Shown piece after piece: positions 37,791 through 45,562 of a stretch of DNA of 64,000 bases (position 1 is its first letter; each line of letters begins with the position of its first letter). Position numbers and translations under genes: made by a program. The stretch covers positions 372,001-436,000 of the forward strand of contig NZ_VOLT01000004.1 in the NCBI RefSeq assembly GCF_007954275.1. The letters run 5' to 3'. The notes beneath the pieces were generated by a model. The model did no database searches. It was given only the letters and a program-made list of their open reading frames with translations, and had not been told where the DNA came from. Origin of the DNA: Colwellia demingiae (GTDB taxonomy: Bacteria > Pseudomonadota > Gammaproteobacteria > Enterobacterales > Alteromonadaceae).

Positions 37791-38702
37791 ATGATAAAAA
37801 ATAAAAAATCACTTTTTACTTCGTTAAGCCTATTTATCACACTGATATTTATTAAGTCTTCAATGGCAACTGTGTATGATATAGAAAATGATAACAAGCG
37901 CCTTATAGGTGAACCTAAAATTCATACCGTAGTCAAAGGAGACTACTTTCAGCAATTAGCTGAGCAGTATGATGTTGGCTTTTTAGCATTGTTGGCGGCT
38001 AACCCTGAGCATGATCCCTTTTTACTTAAGGTTGATACCGAGGTCGTAATCCCAAATCAAATGTTATTACCCTTTATTTCGCGAAAGGGGATAGTAATTA
38101 ACCTGCCTGAATTACGTTTATACTACTTTTCACCCAATGAAAATAAAGTTTATGTTTTTCCTGTAGGTATTGGTCGACAAGGACTCTCGACACCATTAAC
38201 TAGTACTGTGGTTGGTGAAAAGAGAAAAGATCCCGACTGGCGTCCAACCAAAGAAATGCAAGAGCGTCACTTCGCTGAGTATGGAAAGTATCTTCCTGAC
38301 GTAGTTCCTGCAGGACCAAACAACCCATTTGGCAAATATGCCTTGCGATTAGGCACCAGTGAATACCTAATTCATGGTTCTAATAAGCGTTTTGGTATTG
38401 GTATGCGCGCTAGTTCAGGTTGTATTAGAATGTATGATGATGATATTAAATGGCTTTTTGATAATGTTCCTGTAAATACTAAAGTGAGAGTCGTTAATCA
38501 ACCAGTAAAAATGTCTTTTGAAAATGGTGATAAGCAATTAATAGAGATACATCAACAGTTGTCAGACCTTGAGACGACTCAAGGTAATGTTATTTTAACT
38601 AAAGCTATGCAACGGTTTGTTGGTACTAATCGTGAATATTGGCAGCAACTACTACCGGTTATTGAAAAACCACATGGGTTAGTCGTTGAGTTAGCTAAAT
38701 AA
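37791..38702 (+). CDS. LysM L,D-transpeptidase (ErfK/YbiS type)
   Basis: 303 residues. A signal peptide to about Ala26 is followed by a LysM-like peptidoglycan-binding segment (HTVVKGDYFQQLAEQYDVGF, 45-64) and a YkuD catalytic domain. The catalytic signature is H195-G-S...ASSGC211-I-R, with the nucleophile Cys211. Enzymes of this type either make 3-3 cross-links or attach Lpp to peptidoglycan; the latter fits, because an Lpp-like gene ending in Lys is the convergent neighbour. It acts in the periplasm. It follows ygiF by five bases and ends in a long hairpin terminator. Confidence 0.92.
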   Translation: MIKNKKSLFTSLSLFITLIFIKSSMATVYDIENDNKRLIGEPKIHTVVKGDYFQQLAEQYDVGFLALLAANPEHDPFLLKVDTEVVIPNQMLLPFISRKGIVINLPELRLYYFSPNENKVYVFPVGIGRQGLSTPLTSTVVGEKRKDPDWRPTKEMQERHFAEYGKYLPDVVPAGPNNPFGKYALRLGTSEYLIHGSNKRFGIGMRASSGCIRMYDDDIKWLFDNVPVNTKVRVVNQPVKMSFENGDKQLIEIHQQLSDLETTQGNVILTKAMQRFVGTNREYWQQLLPVIEKPHGLVVELAK

Positions 38703-38740
38703 CCGCAAAGATTAACCTGTTTCATTAAGAAACTACTCTA

Positions 38741-38790
38741 GCAATAGACAATAAAAAAGCACCATAAGGTGCTTTTTTATTGTCTATTGC
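38741..38790. terminator. 50-base perfect inverted repeat, bidirectional terminator
   Basis: A 23-base perfect stem with loop ATAA. The inner part of the left arm is AAAAAAGCACC and the right arm begins GGTGCTTTTTTATTG, giving a U run within the stem on both strands. It stands between the convergent L,D-transpeptidase and Lpp-like genes. The GC-core plus outer AT extension makes it unusually long for a simple terminator. Confidence 0.92.
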
Positions 38791-38811
38791 TAATTAAGCT
38801 AGCAAAAATAA

Positions 38812-39069
38812 CTATTTTTTATATGAAGCTACAACATTATCAATACGTTCATTTGCTGCTTTAGCATCAGTCGCTGCTTGCTCAGCTGCTGCTTTTGCTG
38901 CTTGAACATCAGCCGATACAGATTGTTGTTGTGCTTCTAAATCAGAAACTTGGCTTGATAAAGCATCAACTTTACTTGTTAGTGAAGTGATGTTTGCATC
39001 AAGTGCATCTGTGTTGGCGCAAGCTGATAGCGCTAATGCTAGAGATACTGCAGTAATTTTTTTTAACAT
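38812..39069 (-). CDS. Lpp-like murein lipoprotein
   Basis: 85 residues. Lipobox ALSAC with lipidated C17, then an uninterrupted heptad-like helix (LTSKVDALSSQVSDLEAQQ, then repeated Ala-rich turns AKAAAEQAATDAKAA) and an end YKK. This is the plan of Braun's lipoprotein: a trimeric coiled coil anchored in the outer membrane, whose terminal Lys is joined to peptidoglycan. Somewhat longer and more Ala-rich than E. coli Lpp. The neighbouring L,D-transpeptidase is a plausible attachment enzyme. Likely abundant, with a promoter in the 118-base upstream gap. Confidence 0.85.
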   Translation of the reverse strand: MLKKITAVSLALALSACANTDALDANITSLTSKVDALSSQVSDLEAQQQSVSADVQAAKAAAEQAATDAKAANERIDNVVASYKK

Positions 39070-39187
39070 AATGATATCCTAAGTGAAGTTATTATTTATT
39101 CTTGTTCATTGCAGTATGGCACAAAAAAAAACTTTCACAAAGCCGTTATATTTTTATATTAGATAGTGAGGTTAGACATTAATATCA

Positions 39188-39526
39188 CTATTCCTTCTCT
39201 TCGCAGTTACCTGAGTTGATATGGGTGATTAGATCATCCATAAGTTTTTTCTTAATTTCTAGTTGATCTTCGGCTTGTAGTTGATATTTATCAGCGAGAA
39301 GTTGATAGTCACTAGGAGCTAAACTCACAGTTAAGCGAGGTCGCTTGGGTCTTTTATTGATTGGTAAGCCTAAAATATCACGAATTTGATCAGAAGGACT
39401 TAAGCCTGCATCAAGTGCTTGTTTACGAATAGACAACTGGATTTTTTCGTCCATATCAAAAGCAACCTGCACCGCTTTTATCGCTTTAACGGAGGATTGC
39501 CATTTATCGGGGATTTTTCTCGCCAT
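39188..39526 (-). CDS. Ribbon-helix-helix-like small protein
   Basis: 112 residues. Two segments resemble ribbon-helix-helix units: KIQLSIRKQALDAGLSPSDQ with IRDILGL (about 28-54), and RLTVSLAPSDYQLLADKYQL with the following EDQLEIKKKLMDDLITHIN (about 64-106). Each has a beta-strand followed by two helices. It is last in the PspA-DUF2491 group, 51 bases after the DUF2491 gene, separated from PspA by a terminator. A DNA-binding role is inferred and would make it a candidate regulator of the GACATAwTATGTC palindromes upstream. It could instead be a protein-binding partner. Confidence 0.6.
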   Translation of the reverse strand: MARKIPDKWQSSVKAIKAVQVAFDMDEKIQLSIRKQALDAGLSPSDQIRDILGLPINKRPKRPRLTVSLAPSDYQLLADKYQLQAEDQLEIKKKLMDDLITHINSGNCEEKE

Positions 39527-39577
39527 AGTCGTTTCCGAATTAGTAGTTTCCGTATTCTTTGTGAATAACTCTTTTGA

Positions 39578-40219
39578 TTAACTTGCTGGGTACATATCAA
39601 TTATATCACTAAGCGGCTTAAATAAAGTTAAGCACACTTCAGTATCGCCATCTTGCCATACTTCAACATCAATACCCTTACTCTGGTCTTCATTATACAA
39701 GCTATATAATTCAAATTGCTCTCCACTATCTTTTCCTTCATAAGCAGACAGGTTCTCACTACGATGATCTTTACGATGAAAAAAGCCAACCTTAGCGAAC
39801 ACGCTTTGTTGGTATTGTTCGCTACTCCATAGGGCAGTGATGTTGGAGTCAGCCTTTTTTTCTAAAAAAGCCTCTCCAGGTTCATCGAATACTTCAGAAA
39901 AACTGTCTAAGTCAAATAAGGTTTCGACATCTTCATGTTGAATCTTTAATGATAATTTGAGCTCGGTAATATCATCTACTTCCAATGATAAAAATATTTC
40001 TAGTGCGTTAGTACCTATTAAGGCCCATTCGGTTTGCACCTTTTCTTCAAATTCATAGCTATTAACGGCTTTTACTTGAAACTCTTGTCCACGCAATGAC
40101 TCAGGTAAGGCAAAGCTATCCGTCAAAACAATAATATCATCAACCAGTAATTGATTAACTTTTGTTAATTTTCTTGGTTCGTTAGATGATTTATTAAATA
40201 TTTTTTTAAAAAAACTCAT
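39578..40219 (-). CDS. yjfK: DUF2491 (YjfK-like) protein
   Basis: 213 residues, cytoplasmic, acidic. The order FKKIFNKSSNEPRK, then beta-rich LLVDDIIVLTDSFALPESLR, and the ending EDQSKGIDVEVWQDGDTEVC match the DUF2491/YjfK family, found next to pspA and DUF2170 genes in many proteobacteria. Function unknown; guilt by association suggests a role in membrane-stress response. It lies 135 bases after pspA with a terminator between, so its expression may depend on read-through. Confidence 0.78.
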   Translation of the reverse strand: MSFFKKIFNKSSNEPRKLTKVNQLLVDDIIVLTDSFALPESLRGQEFQVKAVNSYEFEEKVQTEWALIGTNALEIFLSLEVDDITELKLSLKIQHEDVETLFDLDSFSEVFDEPGEAFLEKKADSNITALWSSEQYQQSVFAKVGFFHRKDHRSENLSAYEGKDSGEQFELYSLYNEDQSKGIDVEVWQDGDTEVCLTLFKPLSDIIDMYPAS

Positions 40220-40311
40220 AGGGTTACCCGAAGTAGGATGGATACTGATTTAACACAATGCTAATGAACGGATACAGTCCCGCTCAGACAGCATATTTAT
40301 ATAGTAGCCAT

Positions 40312-40346
40312 TAAAAAATAAGCCAGTTAAATTATTTAACTGGCTT
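40312..40346 (-). terminator. Terminator after pspA
   Basis: AAGCCAGTTAAA and TTTAACTGGCTT (40320-40346) make a 12-base perfect stem with a three-base loop. On the minus strand it runs into ATTTTTTAAT. It begins eight bases past the pspA stop and separates pspA from DUF2491. Confidence 0.88.
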
Positions 40347-40354
40347 AGGTAATA

Positions 40355-41044
40355 TTACTTTTGTTTAGCTTTTAAACGCTCTAATACTGAGTTAGCGCTA
40401 TTGTCTTGTGAGCCAATACCCGCAGCTTTTAACTGCGCTTGTAATGATGAATCAGAGTTTTCAGATTCAAGTAATTCACCCGCTTTCATTTTGTCATCGA
40501 ACTTTTGTTGCTTAGCTTTAATGCGTTCTAAAGAATCTTTCGCACTTAATAACTTAGAATTGCTTGATGAAAAATTATCGGTAATAGCTGACGTCGCTTT
40601 TTGTACACTTTCAGTAGTCTTAACCATTGAAAGTTGACGTTTATGCTCGGCGACTTGACGTTCACTTCTCTTAACTAACTCTTTTAAACGTTCAGCGTTT
40701 CCACTAAAACTATCGTGAGCTTGCTGCTGATCGGCCAAAGTACCCTCTAAGGTAGCAATTTTTTCTGCTACAGCGAGTGCTAATGTTTCATCACCTTTTT
40801 CAAGTGCTTGCGTTGCATAACCTTCGTGCTCTGTAACTTCACGGGTTAAACGATCTACTTCACGTTTTGCTGACATTTGCTCAGCCATGACACCAGTTAA
40901 ATCACGTTTTGCTTTGGTAAGGTGATTTTCAGCATCTCGGATTTCTTGTTCAAAGATACGGGTTGCATTTGCATCAATGATAGCTTCACCAGCTTCTGAT
41001 GCACCGCCACGAATTGCGGTCATTATTTTTTTAAATATACTCAT
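40355..41044 (-). CDS. yjfJ: PspA/IM30-family protein (YjfJ-like)
   Basis: 229 residues from ATG 41044, with GGAG six bases upstream; a GTG at 41056 lies inside that site. The N-terminal amphipathic helix MSIFKKIMTAIRGGA is followed by the long helical hairpin typical of PspA/ESCRT-III-like proteins (EIRDAENHLTKAKRDLTGVM, EKIATLEGTLADQQQAHDS). Such proteins coat stressed inner membrane. It is not the PspA of a pspABC set: no PspF, PspB or PspC is nearby. The DUF2170 and DUF2491 neighbours place it in the YjfIJK branch. Confidence 0.88.
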   Translation of the reverse strand: MSIFKKIMTAIRGGASEAGEAIIDANATRIFEQEIRDAENHLTKAKRDLTGVMAEQMSAKREVDRLTREVTEHEGYATQALEKGDETLALAVAEKIATLEGTLADQQQAHDSFSGNAERLKELVKRSERQVAEHKRQLSMVKTTESVQKATSAITDNFSSSNSKLLSAKDSLERIKAKQQKFDDKMKAGELLESENSDSSLQAQLKAAGIGSQDNSANSVLERLKAKQK

Positions 41045-41103
41045 TATTAACTCCACTCATTCCCATTTAGGGGATAATTAAAGGTGATCTTGCTAGCGTA
41101 GTG

Positions 41104-41517
41104 CTAAAGCAAGTAATCACTCATATCATCAATTACTTCGATGGCATTATTACTTAATACCGCTAACTCATGCTCAACATCTGCAAAGCTTGAACTGATA
41201 GATAAAGCGCCAAAGACTACATATTTATCACCAATTTTTGAAAATGATGACAAGGGCATAGGGATATTCATTTCTAACATGCTCTCATGCATTGCATGAA
41301 TACATTCAGGTTTAACTTCTTCTGCTCCCCATAAGTAGCTGATGCAAATAATTTGGTCTTCGGTTACCGAAACAAAAATTGGCAACTCTTCACGGTCTGA
41401 AATGCTAATTTGCAGGACGTCGACTTCGCCAGATATTGGTTGGCAATCAAAGCTCATTCCTGTGTCTGAATTATCTGCCAAGCTGTTTAAGTGATCGGCT
41501 ATAGTATGAATATTCAT
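41104..41517 (-). CDS. yjfI: DUF2170 (YjfI-like) protein
   Basis: 137 residues from ATG 41517, preceded by AGGATAGGAAATAC. The longer frame to 41589 would run over an upstream palindrome that looks like an operator. It is a soluble alpha/beta protein: MNIHTIADHLNSLADNSDTG at the start, SISDREELPIFVSVTEDQII in the core, ending in IDDMSDYLL. The DUF2170/YjfI family is regularly encoded before PspA-like YjfJ. Biochemical role unknown. It is the first gene of the unit DUF2170-pspA-(DUF2491-RHH), 59 bases before pspA. Confidence 0.82.
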   Translation of the reverse strand: MNIHTIADHLNSLADNSDTGMSFDCQPISGEVDVLQISISDREELPIFVSVTEDQIICISYLWGAEEVKPECIHAMHESMLEMNIPMPLSSFSKIGDKYVVFGALSISSSFADVEHELAVLSNNAIEVIDDMSDYLL

Positions 41518-41556
41518 GTATTTCCTATCCTTCCTTTCTTTAGTGAAAAAGTAGAT

Positions 41557-41569
41557 GACATAATATGTC
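41557..41569. promoter_or_regulatory. Palindromic operator copy 1 (GACATAATATGTC)
   Basis: A perfect 13-base palindrome around a central A, 40 bases upstream of the DUF2170 ATG. It is identical, on the other strand, to copies at 41593 and 45518. The position is that of a core promoter/operator. Confidence 0.75.
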
Positions 41570-41592
41570 GTCTGAGTTAAATTTAACATCCT

Positions 41593-41605
41593 GACATATT
41601 ATGTC
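41593..41605. promoter_or_regulatory. Palindromic operator copy 2 (GACATATTATGTC)
   Basis: Extends to a perfect 15-mer TGACATATTATGTCA (41592-41606). Its centre is 36 bases from copy 1. The pair suggests cooperative binding of a dimeric regulator in front of DUF2170-pspA. Confidence 0.75.
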
Positions 41606-41686
41606 AAGGTGTTTTTATAAACTAATTGTTACTCTTTGTAGTTACTTTGTAGCAATTGTGATTACTAATCATTTTGGTATTAGCGA

Positions 41687-43393
41687 TTAATTTAAGCCTT
41701 GTTGATCTTGCCAAGCCCTTTGGTGTAATTGATAAATGGTATGACTGCCCAAAATATTAATACCGATATTCTCTTTATTTTGATAAAAATCATTAGGGAA
41801 AATGAAAGCAGCCTTTAATATAGCCAAATTTAACCATTGATGCGCTACCGGAAGCTTAGTTAGTTTGTTTAACCTTGTTAACGGGCTAGCGCCACTTTTA
41901 GAGGCAATAGTCCATCCCCATTCGCCAAAACTGGGCACGTTATCGTGATATTGCTCTACATGGGAAAACTTAGCTGCTGCTAAAGTATTGCCAATAGCAA
42001 TGAAAGAGTCTTTAGCGTGATACGGGCTAGTTGATTGAATTGCGATTAAACCATCGCCGGAAAGTAATAACTTAAGCCGGGCATAAAAGTTTACTGAATA
42101 GAGTTTATTAAGATCAGGATGACTTGGGTCTGGTAAATCAACAATAATTGCATCGAATGTTTGTCGATCTTTTAACAATTGATTAATGGCAATAAACGCA
42201 TCGGCACGATAAATTGTGACCCGTTCATCTTGTAAGCTGTTCTTATTTAACTGTAAAATTTGACGCGCTAAGCGAGGGTTTACTTGCTCTTCTGGTTGTT
42301 TAAAAATATCTATTAATTCACTATCTAAATCAATTAGCGTTACGTTTTTAGGATTGTATTTTAAAACATCTCTTAAGGCTAAACCGTCACCGCCGCCAAT
42401 AATTAATATCTTTTCATGTCGCGCAGAACCTGCCATTACTGGGGCAACGAGGTAATCATGATAAATATGTTCATCAATAGATGAAAACTGCAAACGGCCA
42501 TTTAGATAGAAATTGATTATATTGTCTTGCTCAAGACCCATATGACGTTCGGTAAAGGTTAACTGTTGATAACGAGTTTTATCGGTGTGAACCACTTTAT
42601 CAAGGTAGAGCAGACTATTCATTTGATTAAGCCATTGATTACCATAACTAAACATCAAAACTATAATTAAAGCTAATACACAATGTAAACCGACAAAGGT
42701 TTTACGCCAATTAAGGTGTTGCCAATAGCGGAGAATAAAAAAAGCACCGACAATTAGGTTTAAACTTGCTGTGAGTGCTGCTGCTTTACTGATATCTATA
42801 CTCAGTAAAAAAACAACCCAGATTGCCGCACCTATTCCAGCACCAACATAATCTGCGCCATAAATAGTACCTAAATTATTAGCAAGATGTTGCTGATGAA
42901 TTTTCTCCCTAATACGAGCAATTAGCGGGATCTCCATGCCAATAAAAAAGCCGAGTAATACGCCGAAGAGATAAGGGCTATTAAACGCTAGCCAGCTTAA
43001 TTGCTTGAAAAGTCCGCCTTGCGGCTTCATATCGGGCGGAAGTGATAACATATCAGCAATCAGTTGCGGGAATATTTGCGTAATAGCGATTAAACCGCCA
43101 ATGATCAAAATGGCAGAGCTACCCAGTAAGGCAATAATCAGTTCTAGCCATACAAAACCATTAAAAGCACAACGTACTTTTCTAGCAGCAAAAGCACCAA
43201 GACCCATCGACACTATCATTAACCCTATCATGGTGTAGATAGTGCTTTCCATCACGCCTAAAACTCGACCGGCGTAATGAGATAGTAAATACTCATAAAT
43301 TAACCCACAACCTGCTAGAACAGACATTGTTAGAATAAGTAGGATATCGTCAAGTAGGTGAGACTTCTCTTGAGGTAAAGTGTTTTGTGACAT
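41687..43393 (-). CDS. Membrane-fused polyamine aminopropyltransferase (SpeE-like)
   Basis: 568 residues. About seven membrane segments fill residues 12-255. A spermidine-synthase-like Rossmann domain follows (about 265-520): ILIIGGGDGLALRDVL (binding decarboxylated SAM in classical SpeE), VTLIDLDSEL, YRADAFIA, DAIIVDLPDPSHPDL and YSVNFYARLKLLL. Soluble SpeE makes spermidine from putrescine; the membrane fusion suggests action on a membrane or exported acceptor, which is inference. It lies 118 bases after the DUF350 gene in the same direction, an association seen in other proteobacteria. Confidence 0.85.
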   Translation of the reverse strand: MSQNTLPQEKSHLLDDILLILTMSVLAGCGLIYEYLLSHYAGRVLGVMESTIYTMIGLMIVSMGLGAFAARKVRCAFNGFVWLELIIALLGSSAILIIGGLIAITQIFPQLIADMLSLPPDMKPQGGLFKQLSWLAFNSPYLFGVLLGFFIGMEIPLIARIREKIHQQHLANNLGTIYGADYVGAGIGAAIWVVFLLSIDISKAAALTASLNLIVGAFFILRYWQHLNWRKTFVGLHCVLALIIVLMFSYGNQWLNQMNSLLYLDKVVHTDKTRYQQLTFTERHMGLEQDNIINFYLNGRLQFSSIDEHIYHDYLVAPVMAGSARHEKILIIGGGDGLALRDVLKYNPKNVTLIDLDSELIDIFKQPEEQVNPRLARQILQLNKNSLQDERVTIYRADAFIAINQLLKDRQTFDAIIVDLPDPSHPDLNKLYSVNFYARLKLLLSGDGLIAIQSTSPYHAKDSFIAIGNTLAAAKFSHVEQYHDNVPSFGEWGWTIASKSGASPLTRLNKLTKLPVAHQWLNLAILKAAFIFPNDFYQNKENIGINILGSHTIYQLHQRAWQDQQGLN

Positions 43394-43462
43394 AGGTATT
43401 AGTGACTAGTAATTAAGGTAAAAGGAGAGATATATATGAAGTTTACGCAGTATTTAATGATG

Positions 43463-43498
43463 CTCACCACCAGCGCTTGATCGTACTATGGTGGTGAG
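43463..43498. repeat. Strong hairpin between DUF350 and aminopropyltransferase genes
   Basis: CTCACCACCA and TGGTGGTGAG form a ten-base perfect GC-rich stem with a 16-base loop. No U run follows on the transcribed strand, so it may be an RNA-processing or stability element rather than a terminator. Confidence 0.65.
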
Positions 43499-43511
43499 TT
43501 TAACGCTTTTA

Positions 43512-44414
43512 TTAGGCCATTAGTGCCGTTAATATTAAGGCTATAGCGATACTAGTTGCCATTTCAATACTGGCGACACCGATATTATGTTGTTGATCTA
43601 CTTCTTCAACTAGGTTTATTCCCCAAAGTACGATGCGCTTAGCTATTGAAGAAAGTAGCGCAACAAGTAAAGTCATACCGATACCAAAAACTAACCAGCC
43701 GAGTAAATTAACGACTAATGTTTCTGGGCTGTAAGTTAGGAAGTGACTGGCAGCAGTTACCGCTAAAGCCGTACTAATTACTTGACCACTATAACGAATG
43801 GCTAAAGCAAGTTGACCATTACTTAACGCTTCCTGTAAGCAATCTTCTTGGTTGTTTTTAGCATACTGCTGTTCGCGTAGTCGAGTTACTATGACTAACA
43901 TGGTTTGAGCAACAATAAAGCCACTTGTGATAGCGATGAATGTACTTAAATCGAGCCCGTCTACCCATAGTAATACAGCACGAATGATTATCGCTGTTGC
44001 AATAGCCCCAGATGCGTCGATAATGCCAATGGTTAAATTTTTCTCTATTATCAGTGCATTTTTATCTAAGTGTTGCAGTGCAATTTTATCATGGATAATA
44101 CGACCTACTTTAATCAGAATTAAACCATAGCCGCCGTATGCCAACATACCAATAGCTTCCATAGCATAGCTACTTGCTGCTTCGCCAGTAATAGCACCGG
44201 TAAGAACAATGCCTAGCGCTAATACACTACCAGCAACACTGATACCAAAAGCGAAGTTATCTTCTTTGGCTAATTCTTCAGTACTGTTTACCTTTGCACT
44301 AAGTCCTGACAGGAAGCGCATTGCTCCTAATAACAATATGGCAATCGAAACATCGATGGCCAAATAAACGAGTAAGTCTTGATTAACACCAGTGAGTTCG
44401 ATGAATGAGTTCAT
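43512..44414 (-). CDS. Double-DUF350 (YjfL-like) membrane protein
   Basis: 300 residues, about eight membrane helices in two related halves. Each half has the family's small-residue helix: DNFAFGISVAGSVLALGIVL (about 52-71) and HNIGVASIEMATSIAIALIL (about 276-295). E. coli YjfL has a single, roughly 130-residue DUF350 unit, so this is a tandem version. Function is unknown; the family is linked with PspA-like and polyamine-transfer genes. It lies 31 bases after the lipoprotein gene. Confidence 0.83.
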   Translation of the reverse strand: MNSFIELTGVNQDLLVYLAIDVSIAILLLGAMRFLSGLSAKVNSTEELAKEDNFAFGISVAGSVLALGIVLTGAITGEAASSYAMEAIGMLAYGGYGLILIKVGRIIHDKIALQHLDKNALIIEKNLTIGIIDASGAIATAIIIRAVLLWVDGLDLSTFIAITSGFIVAQTMLVIVTRLREQQYAKNNQEDCLQEALSNGQLALAIRYSGQVISTALAVTAASHFLTYSPETLVVNLLGWLVFGIGMTLLVALLSSIAKRIVLWGINLVEEVDQQHNIGVASIEMATSIAIALILTALMA

Positions 44415-44445
44415 AATTTTACTGTTCCTATTCTTTATTTATTCA

Positions 44446-45435
44446 TTACTTCCCGCGTCTAAAACCGCGTGATGTATTGGTGTTTGAGTTTCTAAAACTA
44501 GAATTTTTACTTTTAGATTTACTGGCATAACTGCTTTTCTTCACACTATTGGTGCGGAAGCGATTAGCACTCGTTTGGGCTGTTTTACTTTGGCTTGATA
44601 AGCTTGAAGATCCCGCTCGGTTTTTGCTATACGGACTGGTAAATTTTTGCCCGCGATTACTAAAAGATTTTTTAGTGCGGGTATCAAGCGATGTCTGTTT
44701 CTTTAACTGGTTGGGTGAGCTGTAACGTGTTCTGCCGTAGTCGTTGTAATAGCTATAATTACGTTGTCTACCCCAATCATTATAAGAGGTACGTCGACCA
44801 AACATGTCACCCATCAAAGAGTACATGCCATACCAAGCCCAAAAAGACATGCCATTGCTGCCTGTTTGCCAGTTACCGTAACTAGGGTTACCAATTAATT
44901 GCTCACCGGTACCAAAGTCTTGTGCATTGTTGGCTTGCTGGCTTTGCGATTTTGATAATGAATTAATACGAGGCAGTTGACCATCAGACATATCAGCCAA
45001 TACATTAAGCGGATCGCTCAATGCATCTGAATAAAGTACAGGATCTGCTGCTTGGTAAATATTCAGTAATTCATTATAAAGCGCCTGAGAAGACTCAAAC
45101 ATTTGTGGTTGGTTTTTTGCTGTATTAATCCTATCTAATAGCGCTTTGTACATAGGGCCATCGGTGGAAGCATCTTTACGAAACTCATTGATCAAGGGGG
45201 CTAAGTTCGCTTTATTAACCATTACTGTATCAGCATACTTTTTAATTAAGCTGGCATTGCGAACTTGACCATTATTTAAAGCCTCACCTAACTGAGCAAC
45301 TCTTTGCTCGGTCATCGGTAATTGCTGTTCGATTTGCTCTTTTACAGGATCACCACAGCCAAATAAACTAAGCGTGGTAATTATGATCAAGAGCAATAAA
45401 AAAGGTGTTTTTAGTAAGTGCATTTCTGCCATCAT
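44446..45435 (-). CDS. Lipoprotein with basic low-complexity tail
   Basis: Up to 329 residues; three Met codons at positions 1, 2 and 5 compete for the start near an AAGGAG. Lipobox SLFGC marks a lipoprotein. Residues about 30-160 are helical (EQIEQQLPMTEQRVAQLGEA). A Trp/Tyr/Gly-rich part (SFWAWYGMYSLMGDMFG) follows. The last 120 or so residues are Ser/Lys/Arg/Asn-rich and probably disordered, ending SRGFRRGK. I do not recognise the family. It heads the unit lipoprotein-DUF350-aminopropyltransferase and has the shared palindrome 83 bases upstream. Confidence 0.72.
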   Translation of the reverse strand: MMAEMHLLKTPFLLLLIIITTLSLFGCGDPVKEQIEQQLPMTEQRVAQLGEALNNGQVRNASLIKKYADTVMVNKANLAPLINEFRKDASTDGPMYKALLDRINTAKNQPQMFESSQALYNELLNIYQAADPVLYSDALSDPLNVLADMSDGQLPRINSLSKSQSQQANNAQDFGTGEQLIGNPSYGNWQTGSNGMSFWAWYGMYSLMGDMFGRRTSYNDWGRQRNYSYYNDYGRTRYSSPNQLKKQTSLDTRTKKSFSNRGQKFTSPYSKNRAGSSSLSSQSKTAQTSANRFRTNSVKKSSYASKSKSKNSSFRNSNTNTSRGFRRGK

Positions 45436-45517
45436 CTCCTTAAAAATGCTATGTTATCGTAATAGTTAATTAATATTAGCGACAAATCATAGACAAGTGT
45501 CAATTAATACCATTAAC

Positions 45518-45530
45518 GACATATTATGTC
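45518..45530. promoter_or_regulatory. Palindromic operator copy 3 (GACATATTATGTC)
   Basis: The same 13-mer as copy 2, in the divergent gap between the lipoprotein gene (start 45435) and glnE (start 45563). It could control either or both; sharing with the DUF2170 promoter favours the lipoprotein unit. Confidence 0.72.
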
Positions 45531-45562
45531 TATAGCAACGCTTGCTTATATAAGGAATTCTT

